From: an uncultured Oscillospiraceae bacterium
GTDB lineage: Bacteria > Bacillota > Clostridia > Oscillospirales > Oscillospiraceae
Assembly (NCBI GenBank): GCA_934569045.1
Contig: CAKTJX010000001.1
Location: 124,001 to 188,000 of the forward strand
DNA: 64,000 bases
Direction of reading: 5' to 3'
This document shows, piece after piece, positions 34,445 through 44,746 of this stretch (positions within the stretch are counted from its first letter, which is position 1; each line of letters begins with the position of its first letter). The notes beneath the pieces were generated by a model that did no database searches, was not told where the DNA came from, and saw nothing but the letters and a program-made list of their open reading frames with translations. A program made the translations under genes and the position numbers.

Positions 34445-34478
34445 AATAAACGCTTCCTTTATATCCATATGATGCTTC

Positions 34479-34507
34479 ATTTTATCATAGGATTCTTCCA
34501 GACGCAA
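34479..34507 (-). promoter_or_regulatory. Promoter of trpS
   Basis: TTGCGT (34502-34507), 17-nt spacer, TAAAAT (34479-34484) on the minus strand; divergent from the gltX promoter. Confidence 0.65.
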
Positions 34508-34520
34508 GGCCATTTTTGAA

Positions 34521-34549
34521 TTGATTTCTGACAGTGGATATGCTATACT
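34521..34549 (+). promoter_or_regulatory. Promoter of gltX
   Basis: TTGATT (34521-34526), 17-nt spacer, TATACT (34544-34549). Confidence 0.75.
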
Positions 34550-34585
34550 CTATGCTAGATTTTTATGACAAAGAGGTAGATTGGA

Positions 34586-36232
34586 ATGGATTATCAAGCA
34601 TTGGCTGAGCTTTTATTTCCCGATGTAACCACCACCCCTGAGGAGCTGGAGGAGCGGTTTCCCCCGCGGAACCTGCCGGAGGGCGCGGTTGTAACCCGTA
34701 TGGCCCCCTCCCCCACGGGCTTCGTGCACTTGGGCAACCTGGTACAGGGCATGATCTCCGAGCGGATGGCCCATCGGTCCAACGGTGTCCTGTTCCTGCG
34801 GGTGGAGGACACTGATGCCAAGCGGGAGGTTCCCGGCGCTGTAGAGGTACTAATCAATTCCCTGAAGCACTACAACATTCACTTTGACGAGGGTGCCACC
34901 ATTGACGGTGACAACGGCGCTTACGGCCCCTACCGGCAGCGCCAGCGGGCGGACATCTACCATGTCTACGCCAAAAAGCTGGTCTCCGAGGGCAAGGCCT
35001 ACCCCTGCTTCTGCACCGAGGAAGAGCTCACCGCCATGCGGGAAAAGCAGGAGGCCAATAAGGAAACCACCGGCTACTATGGCCCCTATGCCATCTGGCG
35101 TGACCGGACGATGGAGGAGATTCAGGCCCAGCTGGCCGCCGGAAATCCCTGGGTGCTGCGGTTCCGCTCCGAGGGCTCCATTGAGCATCAGTTCAAGTTT
35201 GACGATCTGGTAAAGGGCAAGCTCACCATCACGGAAAACAACGTAGACCACGTTCTGCTGAAATCCGATGGCATCCCCACCTACCACTTCGCTCACGCCG
35301 TGGATGACCACCTGATGCGCACCACCCATGTGGTGCGGGGCGACGAGTGGCTGTCCACCCTGCCCTTCCACATTCAGCTGTTCCAGGCCCTGGGCTTCAA
35401 GCTGCCCAAGTACGTCCACATCGGACCTCTGATGAAAATGGACGGCGCTTCCAAGCGGAAGCTCTCCAAGCGGAAGGACCCGGAGCTGGCCCTGACCTAC
35501 TACAAGGCAGAGGGCTTCTCCACCAGCGCCATGCGGGAATACCTGATGACCGTGCTGAACTCCAACTTTGAGGACTGGCGGCGGGCCAATCCCGACGCGG
35601 ACATTGACACCTTCCCCTTCAGCCCCAAGAAGCTGAACCCGGCGGGCTCCCTGTTTGACTACGCCAAGCTGATTGACGTATCCAAAAACGTAATTTCCCG
35701 GATGGATGCCGAGACGGTTTACACCCAGCTCACCGAATGGGCAAAGGAATTCCAGTCGGACTTTTACGAAAAGCTGGCGGTGGACCCGGACTATGCCAAG
35801 GCGATTCTGGCCATTGGCCGGGGCGGCAAGAAGCCCAGAAAGGACTTGGCCACCTGGAAGGATGCCAAGGATTACATGGGCTTCTTCTATGACGAATATC
35901 TGGAAAAGCCGGCCTTCGAGGAAAAGTTCTCCAAGGAGGTCATTGCCGATGTGCTGAATCGGTTCCTGGCGGTCTTTGACCTCTCCGATGATTCCAATGC
36001 CTGGTTTGACAAGGTGAAGGCCATTACCAACGACATTGGCTTTACCACCGATATGAAGGCCTACAAGCAGAATCCCGATGCCTTCCCCGGCACCGTAGCG
36101 GATGTGTCCACCTTCCTGCGGCTGGCCGTTACAGGCAAGACCAACTCCCCGGACCTGTATACCGTCATGCAGCTGCTGGGCTATGACCGGACCGTCAGCC
36201 GCATCCGCAGCGCTCTGGCACAGCTGGGCTGA
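34586..36232 (+). CDS. gltX: Glutamyl-tRNA synthetase
   Basis: 548 aa. Class I motifs: [13 protein letters not shown] (HIGH) at about 40-52 and [11 protein letters not shown] (KMSKS). Longer than standard 480-aa GluRS, with an N-terminal extension of about 35 residues and extra sequence in the C-terminal anticodon domain. Charges tRNA-Glu, possibly also tRNA-Gln in a gatCAB system, which cannot be judged here. AGGTAG-like site before the ATG. Confidence 0.95.
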   Translation: MDYQALAELLFPDVTTTPEELEERFPPRNLPEGAVVTRMAPSPTGFVHLGNLVQGMISERMAHRSNGVLFLRVEDTDAKREVPGAVEVLINSLKHYNIHFDEGATIDGDNGAYGPYRQRQRADIYHVYAKKLVSEGKAYPCFCTEEELTAMREKQEANKETTGYYGPYAIWRDRTMEEIQAQLAAGNPWVLRFRSEGSIEHQFKFDDLVKGKLTITENNVDHVLLKSDGIPTYHFAHAVDDHLMRTTHVVRGDEWLSTLPFHIQLFQALGFKLPKYVHIGPLMKMDGASKRKLSKRKDPELALTYYKAEGFSTSAMREYLMTVLNSNFEDWRRANPDADIDTFPFSPKKLNPAGSLFDYAKLIDVSKNVISRMDAETVYTQLTEWAKEFQSDFYEKLAVDPDYAKAILAIGRGGKKPRKDLATWKDAKDYMGFFYDEYLEKPAFEEKFSKEVIADVLNRFLAVFDLSDDSNAWFDKVKAITNDIGFTTDMKAYKQNPDAFPGTVADVSTFLRLAVTGKTNSPDLYTVMQLLGYDRTVSRIRSALAQLG

Positions 36233-36275
36233 TGGCACCCGCTTGTAAAATTTTCCCAGGCCGGCAGCGGACGGA

Positions 36276-36304
36276 TTGACATTTCCCGTCAAAATGACTA
36301 TAAT
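36276..36304 (+). promoter_or_regulatory. Promoter of the cytidylate-kinase-like gene
   Basis: TTGACA (36276-36281), 17-nt spacer, TATAAT (36299-36304): full consensus. Confidence 0.9.
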
Positions 36305-36337
36305 GTAGGTATCAAGAATCACATTGGAGGCGATGTT

Positions 36338-36949
36338 ATGGAAAAGAAAATCATTACGATCAGCCGTGAATTTGGTTCCGGCGGACGCACCATCGGTCAC
36401 AAGGTGGCAGATGCGTTAGGAATTCCTTTCTATGACGGTAAACTCGTTGAGGATATTGCGAAAGAATCCGGCTTTGCGCCGAAGTTTGTAGAGGAGCATT
36501 CCGAGCACTCCCCCAGCGGCAGTGTTTTCTCCTATGCCTTTGCCCCCCAGGGGGTTCCCGGCATTATGAACGGCCTATCTACGGCGGATTACCTTTGGAA
36601 TGCCCAGTGCAACGTCGTCCTGGAGCTGGCAGAGAAGGGCCCCTGCGTCATCGTAGGCCGGAACGCCGATTACATCCTGAAGGACCGCCCCGATGCTCTG
36701 CATATTTACGTCAGCGCGGATACCGAGTTCCGGGCCAAGCACATTGTAGAGCTCTACGGCGAAACTGATAAGACCCCGGAGGTTCGTCTGGCCGAGAAGG
36801 ATAAGCGCCGCCGGGTAAACTACCAGCACTACACCGGCCGCACCTGGGGTATGTCCCAGAATTATGACCTGTGCCTGCGCAGCAGCACCCTGGGCCTTGA
36901 CCAGTGCGCGGAGATCATCATTAACGCAGTCCAGAAGTCCAGAGAATGA
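36338..36949 (+). CDS. Cytidylate kinase-like protein
   Basis: 203 aa. P-loop GSGGRTIG at 14-21 within ISREFGSGGRTIG, then YDGKLVEDIAKESG and VIVGRNADYIL. This is PF13189, cytidylate kinase-like, distinct from the housekeeping Cmk. Phosphate acceptor unknown. GGAGG precedes the ATG. A consensus promoter and strong terminator make it a single-gene unit, apparently well expressed. Confidence 0.9.
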   Translation: MEKKIITISREFGSGGRTIGHKVADALGIPFYDGKLVEDIAKESGFAPKFVEEHSEHSPSGSVFSYAFAPQGVPGIMNGLSTADYLWNAQCNVVLELAEKGPCVIVGRNADYILKDRPDALHIYVSADTEFRAKHIVELYGETDKTPEVRLAEKDKRRRVNYQHYTGRTWGMSQNYDLCLRSSTLGLDQCAEIIINAVQKSRE

Positions 36950-36967
36950 TCATTCACGCACTACATC

Positions 36968-37006
36968 GGCAGGGCGGGACGCAAACGCATCCCGCCCTGC
37001 CTTTTT
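36968..37006 (+). terminator. Terminator after the kinase-like gene
   Basis: 12-bp stem GGCAGGGCGGGA/TCCCGCCCTGCC followed by TTTTT. Confidence 0.9.
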
Positions 37007-37035
37007 GATTCTTTCCGGAAAGAGGTGACGATGCC

Positions 37036-37908
37036 ATGCACTATACCAAAACAAAAAGCATTCTTTCCCCCGGAAATACCATGAATCTGTACCGGGGCTG
37101 CACCCACGGCTGCATTTACTGCGACTCCCGCAGCAAATGCTACCGGATGACCCACTGCTTTGAAGATATCGAGGTGAAGGAAAACGGCCTGTTTCTCCTG
37201 GAAAACACGCTAAAAAGCAAGAAGGCCCCCTGTATGCTCAGCACCGGCTCCATGACGGACCCCTATATTCCGCTGGAGGAGGAGCTGGGCTGTATCCGCA
37301 AGGCCCTGACGCTGGCGGACCGGTACGGCTTCGGCTTTACCCTGATCACCAAATCCGCCCGGGTTCTGCGGGATCTGCCGCTGCTGAAATCCATCAACGA
37401 CAAGACAAAGTGCGTGATCCAGATGACCCTGACCACCCATGATGAAGCTCTCTGCAAAAAACTGGAACCCAATGTCAGCTCCACGGCGGAACGGGTGGAA
37501 ACGCTGAAGGCGCTCCGGGACGCGGGCATCCCTACCATCGTCTGGCTCAGTCCCATTCTCCCCTTTCTCAATGATACGAAGGAAAACATTCATGGCATTC
37601 TGGACAGCTGCGCCGGGGCCGGTGTAAAGGGTGTAGTCTGCTTCGGCATGGGTCTGACCCTGCGGGACGGGAACCGGGAATATTTTTACAGTCAGCTGGA
37701 CCGCTTGTTTCCCGGGCTGAAGGAACAGTACATAAAAACCTATGGGGATGCCTACTGGATAGAGAGTCCGAACAACGATACACTCATGACACTGTTCCAT
37801 GAAACCTGTGACAAATACGGAATGCTCCACGACAACGATCAGATTTTTGCCTATCTCAAAGCCTTTGAGGAGAAAAACCAGCCAACGCAGATCAGCTTGT
37901 TCGATTGA
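37036..37908 (+). CDS. SplB-like radical SAM protein
   Basis: 290 aa. Cluster motif CTHGCIYCD (C22, C26, C29), SAM-binding region MLSTGSMTDPYIPLE, and the LYRGC opening seen in the Rv2578c/spore-photoproduct-lyase-like family. The C-terminal third is not that of true SplB, so photoproduct repair is not claimed. Ends NQPTQISLFD, a hydrophobic clamp-like tail that could bind the DNA sliding clamp (QxxLF), a speculative hint of DNA-repair work. RBS AGAGGTG, ATG at 37036. Confidence 0.85.
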   Translation: MHYTKTKSILSPGNTMNLYRGCTHGCIYCDSRSKCYRMTHCFEDIEVKENGLFLLENTLKSKKAPCMLSTGSMTDPYIPLEEELGCIRKALTLADRYGFGFTLITKSARVLRDLPLLKSINDKTKCVIQMTLTTHDEALCKKLEPNVSSTAERVETLKALRDAGIPTIVWLSPILPFLNDTKENIHGILDSCAGAGVKGVVCFGMGLTLRDGNREYFYSQLDRLFPGLKEQYIKTYGDAYWIESPNNDTLMTLFHETCDKYGMLHDNDQIFAYLKAFEEKNQPTQISLFD

Positions 37909-37917
37909 AAAACGGAA

Positions 37918-37956
37918 GCGGGCCGCACCCATTCAGGGATGCGGCCCGCGGCTTTT
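37918..37956. terminator. Bidirectional terminator between the SplB-like gene and DUF4317
   Basis: 10-bp stem GCGGGCCGCA/TGCGGCCCGC with GGCTTTTAT on the plus side and TTTTTC on the minus side. Confidence 0.8.
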
Positions 37957-39112
37957 ATACGGCTGCTGTTTCTTTTTCCGCTTCGTCAATGTGGATGCTG
38001 ACGCCGTTGACCTCCACGTTTTCATCTGCGCTGATCATAATATACTTCACGCCGCCGATGATTCTGGTTTCGATCAGATCACTGCGGGCAGGGTCCACCT
38101 TGATGGATACGTCCGGGGTCTTGATCTCGAAGCGCTTGCTGTCGATGATGTTCTTGGGATGCAGGTCCGCCTCAAAGCCGAAGGTTTCATCGTAGTCCAC
38201 GCTGAACTTGGCAAGGTGCTCCTCCGACACACCGCAGGAAGCCAGGGCCTCCTTCACATCTGCCTTGGCGATCATCAGCGGCTCCGGCACCTTGCTCTCT
38301 TTGTGCAGCTCAATGCGCTGGCACAGCTGATCATGAACCGTCTGCACCACGTCCAGGTTGCAGTCATCCCCCAGCGCCGTAGTCAGCAGAGCCTCAAAGC
38401 ACTTCTTCTGCTCCGCCGCGGGCATGGGCACGGGGGTGTTGAACAGAGCCTCAATGAGGGTATCCTGACTGACTTTGATATCGTGGGTATAGTAGAGCGC
38501 ATTATAAATATTGGTGGCCCGGTTGTCAAAGGCCGGGAACAGGAAGCCCAGGGCCGGAGCGGATACGGGCTGATTCATGGCCCCATCGTGGAACAGCTTC
38601 TCCTCCGGCACATAGTGCAGGTTCGGCTTGGTCTGCTTCACAGGGCAGATGGCGCAGATCAGGTAGGTGTACACCTCTTCCGACTCATCGGAGTCGGAGA
38701 GATCGTCTTTCCCCTTGAAGGGAACGTCATAGCTGTCGCAGCCCATAAGAATCAGGTAATTGCCTTCTATTGCCACCGTATCAATGATCTTCTGAAAGAA
38801 TGTATGGAGCAGCTCGTCATCCTTGAGCTTGCTCTCCCGCAGGTCCATGAGCAGTTTGTGCTCCGGACTGTTGGCGACCTGAGAGGTCTTAAAAGTGATA
38901 TCAATGAGATTTTTTCCGATGGAGCCAGAGAGCACCCGCTTGAAGAGGGCAAAATACTTGTCCCCCTCGTTTTCCGGCATGATGCCGGTGCTCTGGCTGA
39001 ACTCCGTAATAATCTCTTTGTTGTCGTTGACAAAGCAGCCGTAAATCTTTGTAATATTGCTGCGGTCCCGCCGCAGATGACGGCGAATTTCCCCGATTTC
39101 CTTATCGTTCAT
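37955..39112 (-). CDS. DUF4317 family protein
   Basis: 385 aa from the ATG at 39112 (GCGAGG upstream). The start MNDKEIGEIRRHLRRDRSNI and the GCDSYDVPFK and CAICPVKQTKPNLHYVP segments are typical of DUF4317, a Clostridia-restricted family of unknown function. No membrane segment or signal peptide. Extended -10 promoter TGCTATAAT at 39147-39155. Confidence 0.85.
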   Translation of the reverse strand: MNDKEIGEIRRHLRRDRSNITKIYGCFVNDNKEIITEFSQSTGIMPENEGDKYFALFKRVLSGSIGKNLIDITFKTSQVANSPEHKLLMDLRESKLKDDELLHTFFQKIIDTVAIEGNYLILMGCDSYDVPFKGKDDLSDSDESEEVYTYLICAICPVKQTKPNLHYVPEEKLFHDGAMNQPVSAPALGFLFPAFDNRATNIYNALYYTHDIKVSQDTLIEALFNTPVPMPAAEQKKCFEALLTTALGDDCNLDVVQTVHDQLCQRIELHKESKVPEPLMIAKADVKEALASCGVSEEHLAKFSVDYDETFGFEADLHPKNIIDSKRFEIKTPDVSIKVDPARSDLIETRIIGGVKYIMISADENVEVNGVSIHIDEAEKETAAV

Positions 39113-39146
39113 GAAATATCCTCGCTTTCGTACGAAATGCCAGGAC

Positions 39147-39155
39147 ATTATAGCA
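39147..39155 (-). promoter_or_regulatory. Extended -10 promoter of the DUF4317 gene
   Basis: TGCTATAAT on the minus strand, about 35 nt before the ATG. Confidence 0.6.
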
Positions 39156-39184
39156 CAGGTGTTCGGAAAAATCCAGAACAAAAT

Positions 39185-39216
39185 GGAGGCTCCCCTATGA
39201 ATTCAGGGGAGCCTCC
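39185..39216 (-). terminator. Terminator of the DUF1385-prmC-recA-recX-rimO-pgsA run
   Basis: Perfect 12-bp palindrome GGAGGCTCCCCT/AGGGGAGCCTCC with an 8-nt loop, followed on the minus strand by ATTTTGTT. Confidence 0.8.
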
Positions 39217-39271
39217 ATAATGAAAAAACTTGTTCCGTTCCAATGGCAATGCCTCAGAAGCTAAAAGCGGC

Positions 39272-39802
39272 TCAATTCCAGAGGCAGCTCCAATTTTTAA
39301 CGAAGTACTCCATGCCGGAATAGACCGTGGTTAGAACAATCACAGCGGAGACGATGAGGCCAACAGTGGTGTTCGTAGGCAGCAGGAGCCAGAGGATGAT
39401 GCCCACCATGGTGCTGGCGGTTTTTACCTTGCCACTCCAGGCAGCGGCAATGACGTGGCCCTTGGGGGCGGCCACCAAGCGCAGGCCGGTGACGGCAAAC
39501 TCCCGGGTCAGAACAATCATCAGCGCCCAGGCGGGGAATCGGCCCCACTGGGTAAACATGGTCATGACGGCAATGGTCAGCAACTTGTCAGCCAGAGGGT
39601 CCAGGAATTTTCCGAAGTCCGTAACCTGGTTGCAGCGCCGGGCAATCTGACCGTCCAGGAAATCACTGAGGCTGCCTAAAACAAAGATGCCCAGGCTCAC
39701 CCACATCCAAGTGCCGCTTTCGCCGCCGCTCAAGTACAGAGTCACCATCATCACCGGGATCAGAAACACCCGGAAAAGCGTAATTTTGCTTGCTGTTGTC
39801 AT
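39272..39802 (-). CDS. pgsA: CDP-diacylglycerol-glycerol-3-phosphate phosphatidyltransferase
   Basis: 176 aa. CDP-alcohol phosphotransferase signature D-G-x2-A-R-x8-G-x3-D-x3-D is seen in DFLDGQIARRCNQVTDFGKFLDPLAD. About four membrane helices. Makes phosphatidylglycerophosphate for phosphatidylglycerol. Its ATG overlaps the rimO stop by 4 nt, the common Firmicutes rimO-pgsA arrangement. Confidence 0.94.
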   Translation of the reverse strand: MTTASKITLFRVFLIPVMMVTLYLSGGESGTWMWVSLGIFVLGSLSDFLDGQIARRCNQVTDFGKFLDPLADKLLTIAVMTMFTQWGRFPAWALMIVLTREFAVTGLRLVAAPKGHVIAAAWSGKVKTASTMVGIILWLLLPTNTTVGLIVSAVIVLTTVYSGMEYFVKNWSCLWN

Positions 39803-41133
39803 ACTTCTTCCTCCGTGATATAGCCAGCCAGATCGCCGTCCACGCAGCCGTCAATGGTCACATAGACGAATTCGCCCTCCTGTACGGGCTCCTCCGAGGC
39901 AATCCAAACCCGTCCATCGATATCCGGGGAGTCGGCATAGGTGCGGCCATAGAACTGCTCCTGTTCCTCATCGTAGCCATCCACCAGAACCTCCAGGTTT
40001 TTCCCAATCATGGCGGCATTGTATTCGTCCATAATCTCGGACTGGATCATTTCCAGGGTTTCAGCCCGCTCCTTGGCGGTCTCCTCGTCCACATGCTCCA
40101 TGACAGCGGCAGGGGTACCCTCCTCTGGGGAGAAGACGAACGCCCCCACCCGCTCCAGCCGCTGCTCCCGCAGGAACTGGCACAGCTCCTGGAACTCCTC
40201 CTCGCCCTCACCGGGCAGACCGGTAATCAGGCTGGTGCGGATCACCAGGCCGGGAATCCGGCGGCGCAGCTCGGCAAACAGGTCCACAATCAGCTTCTTG
40301 TCGCCCCGGCGGTGCATGGCAGCCAGAATCTTATCGTTGCAGTGCTGGATGGGAATATCCAGATATTTGACGATCTTGGGCTCGTTCGCGATCACGTCAA
40401 TGAGCTCATCATCGATTTCGTCCGGGTAGACATAGTGCACCCGAATCCAGTGGAGCCCATCAATCTTGCACAGCTCCCGCAGCAACTCCGGCAGCAACCG
40501 CTTGTGCTCCGGGAAATCCGTGCCGTAGCGGCTGGTGTCCTGGGCCACCACAATGAGCTCCTTGGTGCCGTTGGCCGCCAGAATCCGGGCTTCATACAGC
40601 ACATCGTCCAGCTGGCGGCTGCGATACCTGCCCCGCAGATAGGGAATGATGCAGAAGGCACAGCGGTTATTGCAGCCCTCCGCGATTTTGATGTAGGAGA
40701 AGTGCTCCGGGGTGGTGACCACACGGCCCACCTCCTGCTCCGGGGCGTCGATGGAACCGAAGTCCACCACCTTGTGGCCGGAAAGCAGCTGCTCGATGGC
40801 CGGGACAATCTTGGTATAGCTGCCGGTGCCCAGAACACCGTCTACCTCCGGCATCTCCTCCAGGATATCTCCCTGGTAGCGCTGGGACAGGCAGCCGGTG
40901 ACCAGGATCTTGCCCACCTGGCCCTCGGCCTTCAGCGCCGCGGTCTGCAAAATGTAATCGATGGCCTCGCTTTTGGCGGAATCGATAAAGCCGCAGGTGT
41001 TGATCACCACCACATCGCTGCCGGGGATATCCGCCAGCACCGTATGTCCTGCCTCCTGGACCCGGAACATCATCCGCTCACAGTCCACCTGATTCTTGGC
41101 ACAGCCAAGAGAAATAAATCCGATATTTGCCAT
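39799..41133 (-). CDS. rimO: Ribosomal protein S12 methylthiotransferase RimO
   Basis: 444 aa from the ATG at 41133 (GGAGG upstream); the frame continuing to 41337 runs inside recX. N-terminal MTTase domain GFISLGCAKNQVDCERM with cluster cysteines (C11, NTCGF), then radical SAM CNNRCAFC and a C-terminal TRAM domain. It adds a methylthio group to Asp of S12. ATG overlaps the recX stop by one base. Confidence 0.95.
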   Translation of the reverse strand: MANIGFISLGCAKNQVDCERMMFRVQEAGHTVLADIPGSDVVVINTCGFIDSAKSEAIDYILQTAALKAEGQVGKILVTGCLSQRYQGDILEEMPEVDGVLGTGSYTKIVPAIEQLLSGHKVVDFGSIDAPEQEVGRVVTTPEHFSYIKIAEGCNNRCAFCIIPYLRGRYRSRQLDDVLYEARILAANGTKELIVVAQDTSRYGTDFPEHKRLLPELLRELCKIDGLHWIRVHYVYPDEIDDELIDVIANEPKIVKYLDIPIQHCNDKILAAMHRRGDKKLIVDLFAELRRRIPGLVIRTSLITGLPGEGEEEFQELCQFLREQRLERVGAFVFSPEEGTPAAVMEHVDEETAKERAETLEMIQSEIMDEYNAAMIGKNLEVLVDGYDEEQEQFYGRTYADSPDIDGRVWIASEEPVQEGEFVYVTIDGCVDGDLAGYITEEEV

Positions 41134-41762
41134 TATTCTTCCTCCGGGAAATCGTCTGTATCTAGGGAAAGGGATTGCAGCGCCTGACGAATGGCGCTGT
41201 AGCTGTGGCCCCGGCGCAGCAGGGCATCGATGGCCCGCTTCTGGGCCTTGGGGTCCTGACTGGTGCCAAGCCTTGCCCGGAGAAAATCCGTGATCTTCTC
41301 CGACTGATCCGGGTAATCCTCCAGAGCCCCTTCCCAAAGCTCCCGAGGGATTCTTTTTTCATACAAAACCTGTTTGGCTCTCGCCCGACCATAGCCCTTG
41401 GCGATGCAGGAACGGACAATGGTCTCCGCCGTAGCGCTGTCATCGATCAGATGCAGCTCCGACAGCCAGCCCACCGCCTTCTCGGCCTGCTTGGGGTCCT
41501 CCCCCTTGCGGACCAGGCGGGTCTGCAAATCCTTTTTGGACACATTGGAGGCGGAGACAATCCGCACCGCCCGCATCTTGGCGGACATTTCCGAGGCAGC
41601 GGCCAGCAGCCTCGTGTGCTGCTCGCTGGTCAGCTCCAGCCCCGTATAGAGGCCAAAATCCTCCACGGTCTGCCGGTAGAGCCGCAGCTTGGAACCGTCC
41701 TCAAATTCCAGGGTATACCGCCCGGAACGGTCCGGGGCGGTTTTCAGAAACGCGATTCTCAT
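41133..41762 (-). CDS. recX: Regulatory protein RecX
   Basis: 209 aa. Three tandem three-helix repeats typical of RecX, for example [23 protein letters not shown] and [22 protein letters not shown]. Binds RecA filaments and limits recombination. Overlaps recA by 4 nt (ATGA) and rimO by one. Confidence 0.92.
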   Translation of the reverse strand: MRIAFLKTAPDRSGRYTLEFEDGSKLRLYRQTVEDFGLYTGLELTSEQHTRLLAAASEMSAKMRAVRIVSASNVSKKDLQTRLVRKGEDPKQAEKAVGWLSELHLIDDSATAETIVRSCIAKGYGRARAKQVLYEKRIPRELWEGALEDYPDQSEKITDFLRARLGTSQDPKAQKRAIDALLRRGHSYSAIRQALQSLSLDTDDFPEEE

Positions 41763-42868
41763 TCGTCCTCGTCATTGAAGTCATCCGCGCTGACGGCAAC
41801 GGGCCGTTCCGCCGCCTTGGCCGGGGCCTTGGGCGCGCCGCCGCTGATCTTCCAGAGGTTCTCCCGCACCTGGGCCTCCACCTGCTCCGCCAGCTCCGGG
41901 CGCTCCTGCAGGTAGGCCTTCACGCTGTCCTTGCCCTGACCGATGCGCTCATCGCCCATGCTGAACCAGCTGCCGCTCTTCTGAATAATCTCCATCTGCA
42001 CCGCCAGATCGATCAGCTCGCTCCACTTGGAAATGCCCTGGCCGTACATGATGTCAAACACGGCTTCCTTAAAGGGGGGCGCTACCTTGTTCTTGACCAC
42101 CTTGACCCGGGTCTTGTTGCCGATAACGTTGCCGCCCTCTTTGATGGCCTCAATGCGGCGCACATCCAGACGGACGGAGGCATAGAACTTCAGAGCATTG
42201 CCGCCGGTGGTGGTTTCGGGGTTGCCGTACATAACGCCGATCTTCATACGCAGCTGGTTGATGAAGATAACCACGCAGTTGGTCTTGTTGATGGTGCCCG
42301 CCAGCTTCCGAAGGGCCTGGGACATGAGCCGAGCCTGCAGGCCCACAAAGGTATCGCCCATTTCGCCCTCGATTTCCTGCTTGGGCACCAGAGCGGCCAC
42401 AGAGTCCACAACCACGGCATCCACCGCGCCGGAACGAACCAGAGCATCGGTGATCTCCAGCGCCTGCTCACCGGTATCCGGCTGAGAAACCAGCAGATTG
42501 TCAATATCCACACCCAGAGCGGCGGCGTACACCGGGTCCAGAGCGTGCTCCGCATCCACGAAGGCCACCTCGCCGCCCCGCTTCTGGGCCTCGGCCAGAA
42601 TGTGCAGGGCCAGCGTGGTCTTACCGGAGGATTCGGGGCCGTAAATCTCAATGATCCGTCCCTTGGGAACGCCGCCGATGCCCAAGGCCGCGTCCAATGC
42701 CAGAGAGCCGGTGGGGATGGCCTCCACATTCATCTCCGGGCGGTCACCCAGGCGCATAACGGTGCCCTTGCCGAAGGTTTTGTCCAGCTGGGACAGGGCG
42801 GTTTGCAGGGCCTTCTTCTTATCGGAAGCGGGAGCCGGTGCTTCATAAGGAGTCTTTTTTGTTGCCAT
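41759..42868 (-). CDS. recA: Recombinase RecA
   Basis: 369 aa. Walker A GPESSGKT (77-84), [20 protein letters not shown] in loop L2 and the [12 protein letters not shown] segment are diagnostic. Drives homologous recombination and SOS induction. I see no Clostridium LexA box before it; it is embedded in the prmC-recA-recX run, so LexA control would have to act further up. C-terminal 30 residues are Ala/Lys then acidic (DDFNDEDE). Confidence 0.98.
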   Translation of the reverse strand: MATKKTPYEAPAPASDKKKALQTALSQLDKTFGKGTVMRLGDRPEMNVEAIPTGSLALDAALGIGGVPKGRIIEIYGPESSGKTTLALHILAEAQKRGGEVAFVDAEHALDPVYAAALGVDIDNLLVSQPDTGEQALEITDALVRSGAVDAVVVDSVAALVPKQEIEGEMGDTFVGLQARLMSQALRKLAGTINKTNCVVIFINQLRMKIGVMYGNPETTTGGNALKFYASVRLDVRRIEAIKEGGNVIGNKTRVKVVKNKVAPPFKEAVFDIMYGQGISKWSELIDLAVQMEIIQKSGSWFSMGDERIGQGKDSVKAYLQERPELAEQVEAQVRENLWKISGGAPKAPAKAAERPVAVSADDFNDEDE

Positions 42869-42870
42869 AA

Positions 42871-43743
42871 TTACTGTTCCTTCCTGCCGTACTGAGCCAG
42901 CACGGCGCGTTCTCTGTCATTATAATCTCTGGTCCGCTCCAGGACCTGGAATCCGTTTTCTTCCAGAATGGCGCATACGGCATCCCCCTGCCCCATGCCG
43001 AACTCATAGCAGAGGAAGCCGCCGGGTTTCAAAATGTGCTTATACAGCTCTGTAATCGCCCGGTAGAAGTCCAGGCCGTCCCGGCCGCCGTAAAGGGCCA
43101 TGTGGGGCTCATAATCCTTCACGCTGTGGGGCAGCTCCTCCATTTCCGCCGCCGTCACATAGGGCGGATTGGAGACAATCATATCGAACTTCCCCAGAAA
43201 TGCCGGAGGGGCCTCCATGGCGTTGACCTGAACACAGCTGACCCGGCCGCCCATGTGGTTGCGCTGAATGTTCTTTCGCGCCACCGCCAGAGCCTCCTTG
43301 GAAAGGTCCGCCAGGGTCACCCGCGCGTCCTTCAGCCGGCTGGCCAGGGCCAGCCCGATGCAGCCGGAGCCGCAGCAAAGGTCCAGAATTCTTGGGTCCT
43401 GGTCCAGAAACAGGGCCTTGTGGATGGCCATTTCCGCCACGGCGCAGGTATCGTCTCTCGGAATCAGCACGTCCGGGCTCACATACAGCGGCAGACCGTA
43501 GAAGGTCCACTCCCCCAGCACATAGGGCAGGGGCTCCCCGGCGCGCAGACGGGTCAGGGCCCCGTCCACCCGCAGGCACAGCTGCTCCTCCACCGGTTCA
43601 TTTTTCCGCGTCAGGAACGCCTCCTGGGTGATGCCCGCCAGAGTGCTGATTAAATCTCTTGCCATGGGTCCTGCCGCCTCCGGCTCCTCCATGGAGAGCA
43701 GACACTGCCGCGTCTGCATGTACAGTTCTCCGTAGGTCACCAA
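42871..43743 (-). CDS. prmC: Release-factor glutamine methyltransferase PrmC (HemK)
   Basis: 290 aa. N-terminal helical domain (1-85), LIPRDDT at 93-99, SAM-binding [15 protein letters not shown] (119-133) and catalytic NPPY at 192-195. Methylates the Gln of the GGQ motif in RF1/RF2. Usually adjoins prfA; here prfA is not in the window. Overlaps the DUF1385 gene by 7 nt. Confidence 0.95.
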   Translation of the reverse strand: MVTYGELYMQTRQCLLSMEEPEAAGPMARDLISTLAGITQEAFLTRKNEPVEEQLCLRVDGALTRLRAGEPLPYVLGEWTFYGLPLYVSPDVLIPRDDTCAVAEMAIHKALFLDQDPRILDLCCGSGCIGLALASRLKDARVTLADLSKEALAVARKNIQRNHMGGRVSCVQVNAMEAPPAFLGKFDMIVSNPPYVTAAEMEELPHSVKDYEPHMALYGGRDGLDFYRAITELYKHILKPGGFLCYEFGMGQGDAVCAILEENGFQVLERTRDYNDRERAVLAQYGRKEQ

Positions 43744-44732
43744 CGGTCCGCGCCCTCCTCTTCCGGCAGCACTGCCTGCACAGCTGCAATGCCCACCTCA
43801 ATCATGCCATCGTCCGGCTCATTGGTGGTAAAGTGCTGCAAATACATGCCGGGGGCTGTGAGGATTCTTGTAAAGGCATTGTCATGCCGTCCGGCCCAGC
43901 GATTGATCTCATAGGTAATGCTGACCACCAGGGGCAGGAGCAGCAGCTTGAAAAGAATCATGATCAGCCGGTAGGCGAAGCTCCCCCGCATGGCGGACAG
44001 CCCGGGGAACAGCGTCAGCAGCAGCGAAGAGGCGATGGAGAAAATCAGAATGGAAATCACCATCACCACCAACAGGAAACTAGTGCCGCACCGAGGGTGG
44101 AATCGTGTCATTTTCCGGACATTTTCCACGGTCAGCGGAAGGCCGCACTCATAGCAGCGGATGGTCTTATGCTCCGCGCCGTGATAGGAAAAGACCCGCT
44201 TCATCTCTCCCATCTTAGAAATCAGAATCATATAGCCCAGGAAGATGACCATGCGGATGGCACCCTCCAGAAAATTCAGGGCCAGATTGCTGCGGATGGC
44301 CTTGTCGAAGAAAGACGCAATGGTCATGGGCAGCAGGAAAAACAGCAGAATGGACAGCCCCAGGCCCATGGCGACTGCCAGCCCCACCAGAACCTTCTGG
44401 AATTTTTCGCTGCCCAGCTTTTTTTCCAGCCACCGGTCAAATTTGCTGGGCTCCTCCTGCTGCTCCTCCGGGGCCAGGTCCGCGGAGCGCATCAGCGCCT
44501 TCACACCCACCACCTGGGCATCGAAGAAGTTAAAGACGCCCCGGATAAAAGGAAGATTCTTCCAGGAGCCGGGGGGATTCAGCTTCCGGGGCTGCACCTC
44601 CAGCGTCAGGCCATCGGCACCCCGAATGACAATGGCATCCTTTTCCGGGCCCCGCATGAGAATTCCCTCGATCAGGGCCTGACCGCCGATGGAGGTTTTG
44701 AATTGTTCTTTCAGTTCTTCGGATTGGTTCAT
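43737..44732 (-). CDS. DUF1385 (YqhQ-type) membrane protein
   Basis: 331 aa from the ATG at 44732 (AAAGGAAA upstream). Conserved start GGQALIEGILMRGP, then membrane helices near 100-125, 145-170, 210-240 and 255-275. The HGAEHKTIRCYE motif is characteristic. Widespread in Firmicutes, commonly next to prmC/prfA, with unknown function. Confidence 0.9.
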   Translation of the reverse strand: MNQSEELKEQFKTSIGGQALIEGILMRGPEKDAIVIRGADGLTLEVQPRKLNPPGSWKNLPFIRGVFNFFDAQVVGVKALMRSADLAPEEQQEEPSKFDRWLEKKLGSEKFQKVLVGLAVAMGLGLSILLFFLLPMTIASFFDKAIRSNLALNFLEGAIRMVIFLGYMILISKMGEMKRVFSYHGAEHKTIRCYECGLPLTVENVRKMTRFHPRCGTSFLLVVMVISILIFSIASSLLLTLFPGLSAMRGSFAYRLIMILFKLLLLPLVVSITYEINRWAGRHDNAFTRILTAPGMYLQHFTTNEPDDGMIEVGIAAVQAVLPEEEGADRW

Positions 44733-44746
44733 GGGTTTCCTTTCTG

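Noticed and set aside
34445..34507. T-box leader for trpS
   Set aside because: The predicted leader is about 30 nt, far too short.
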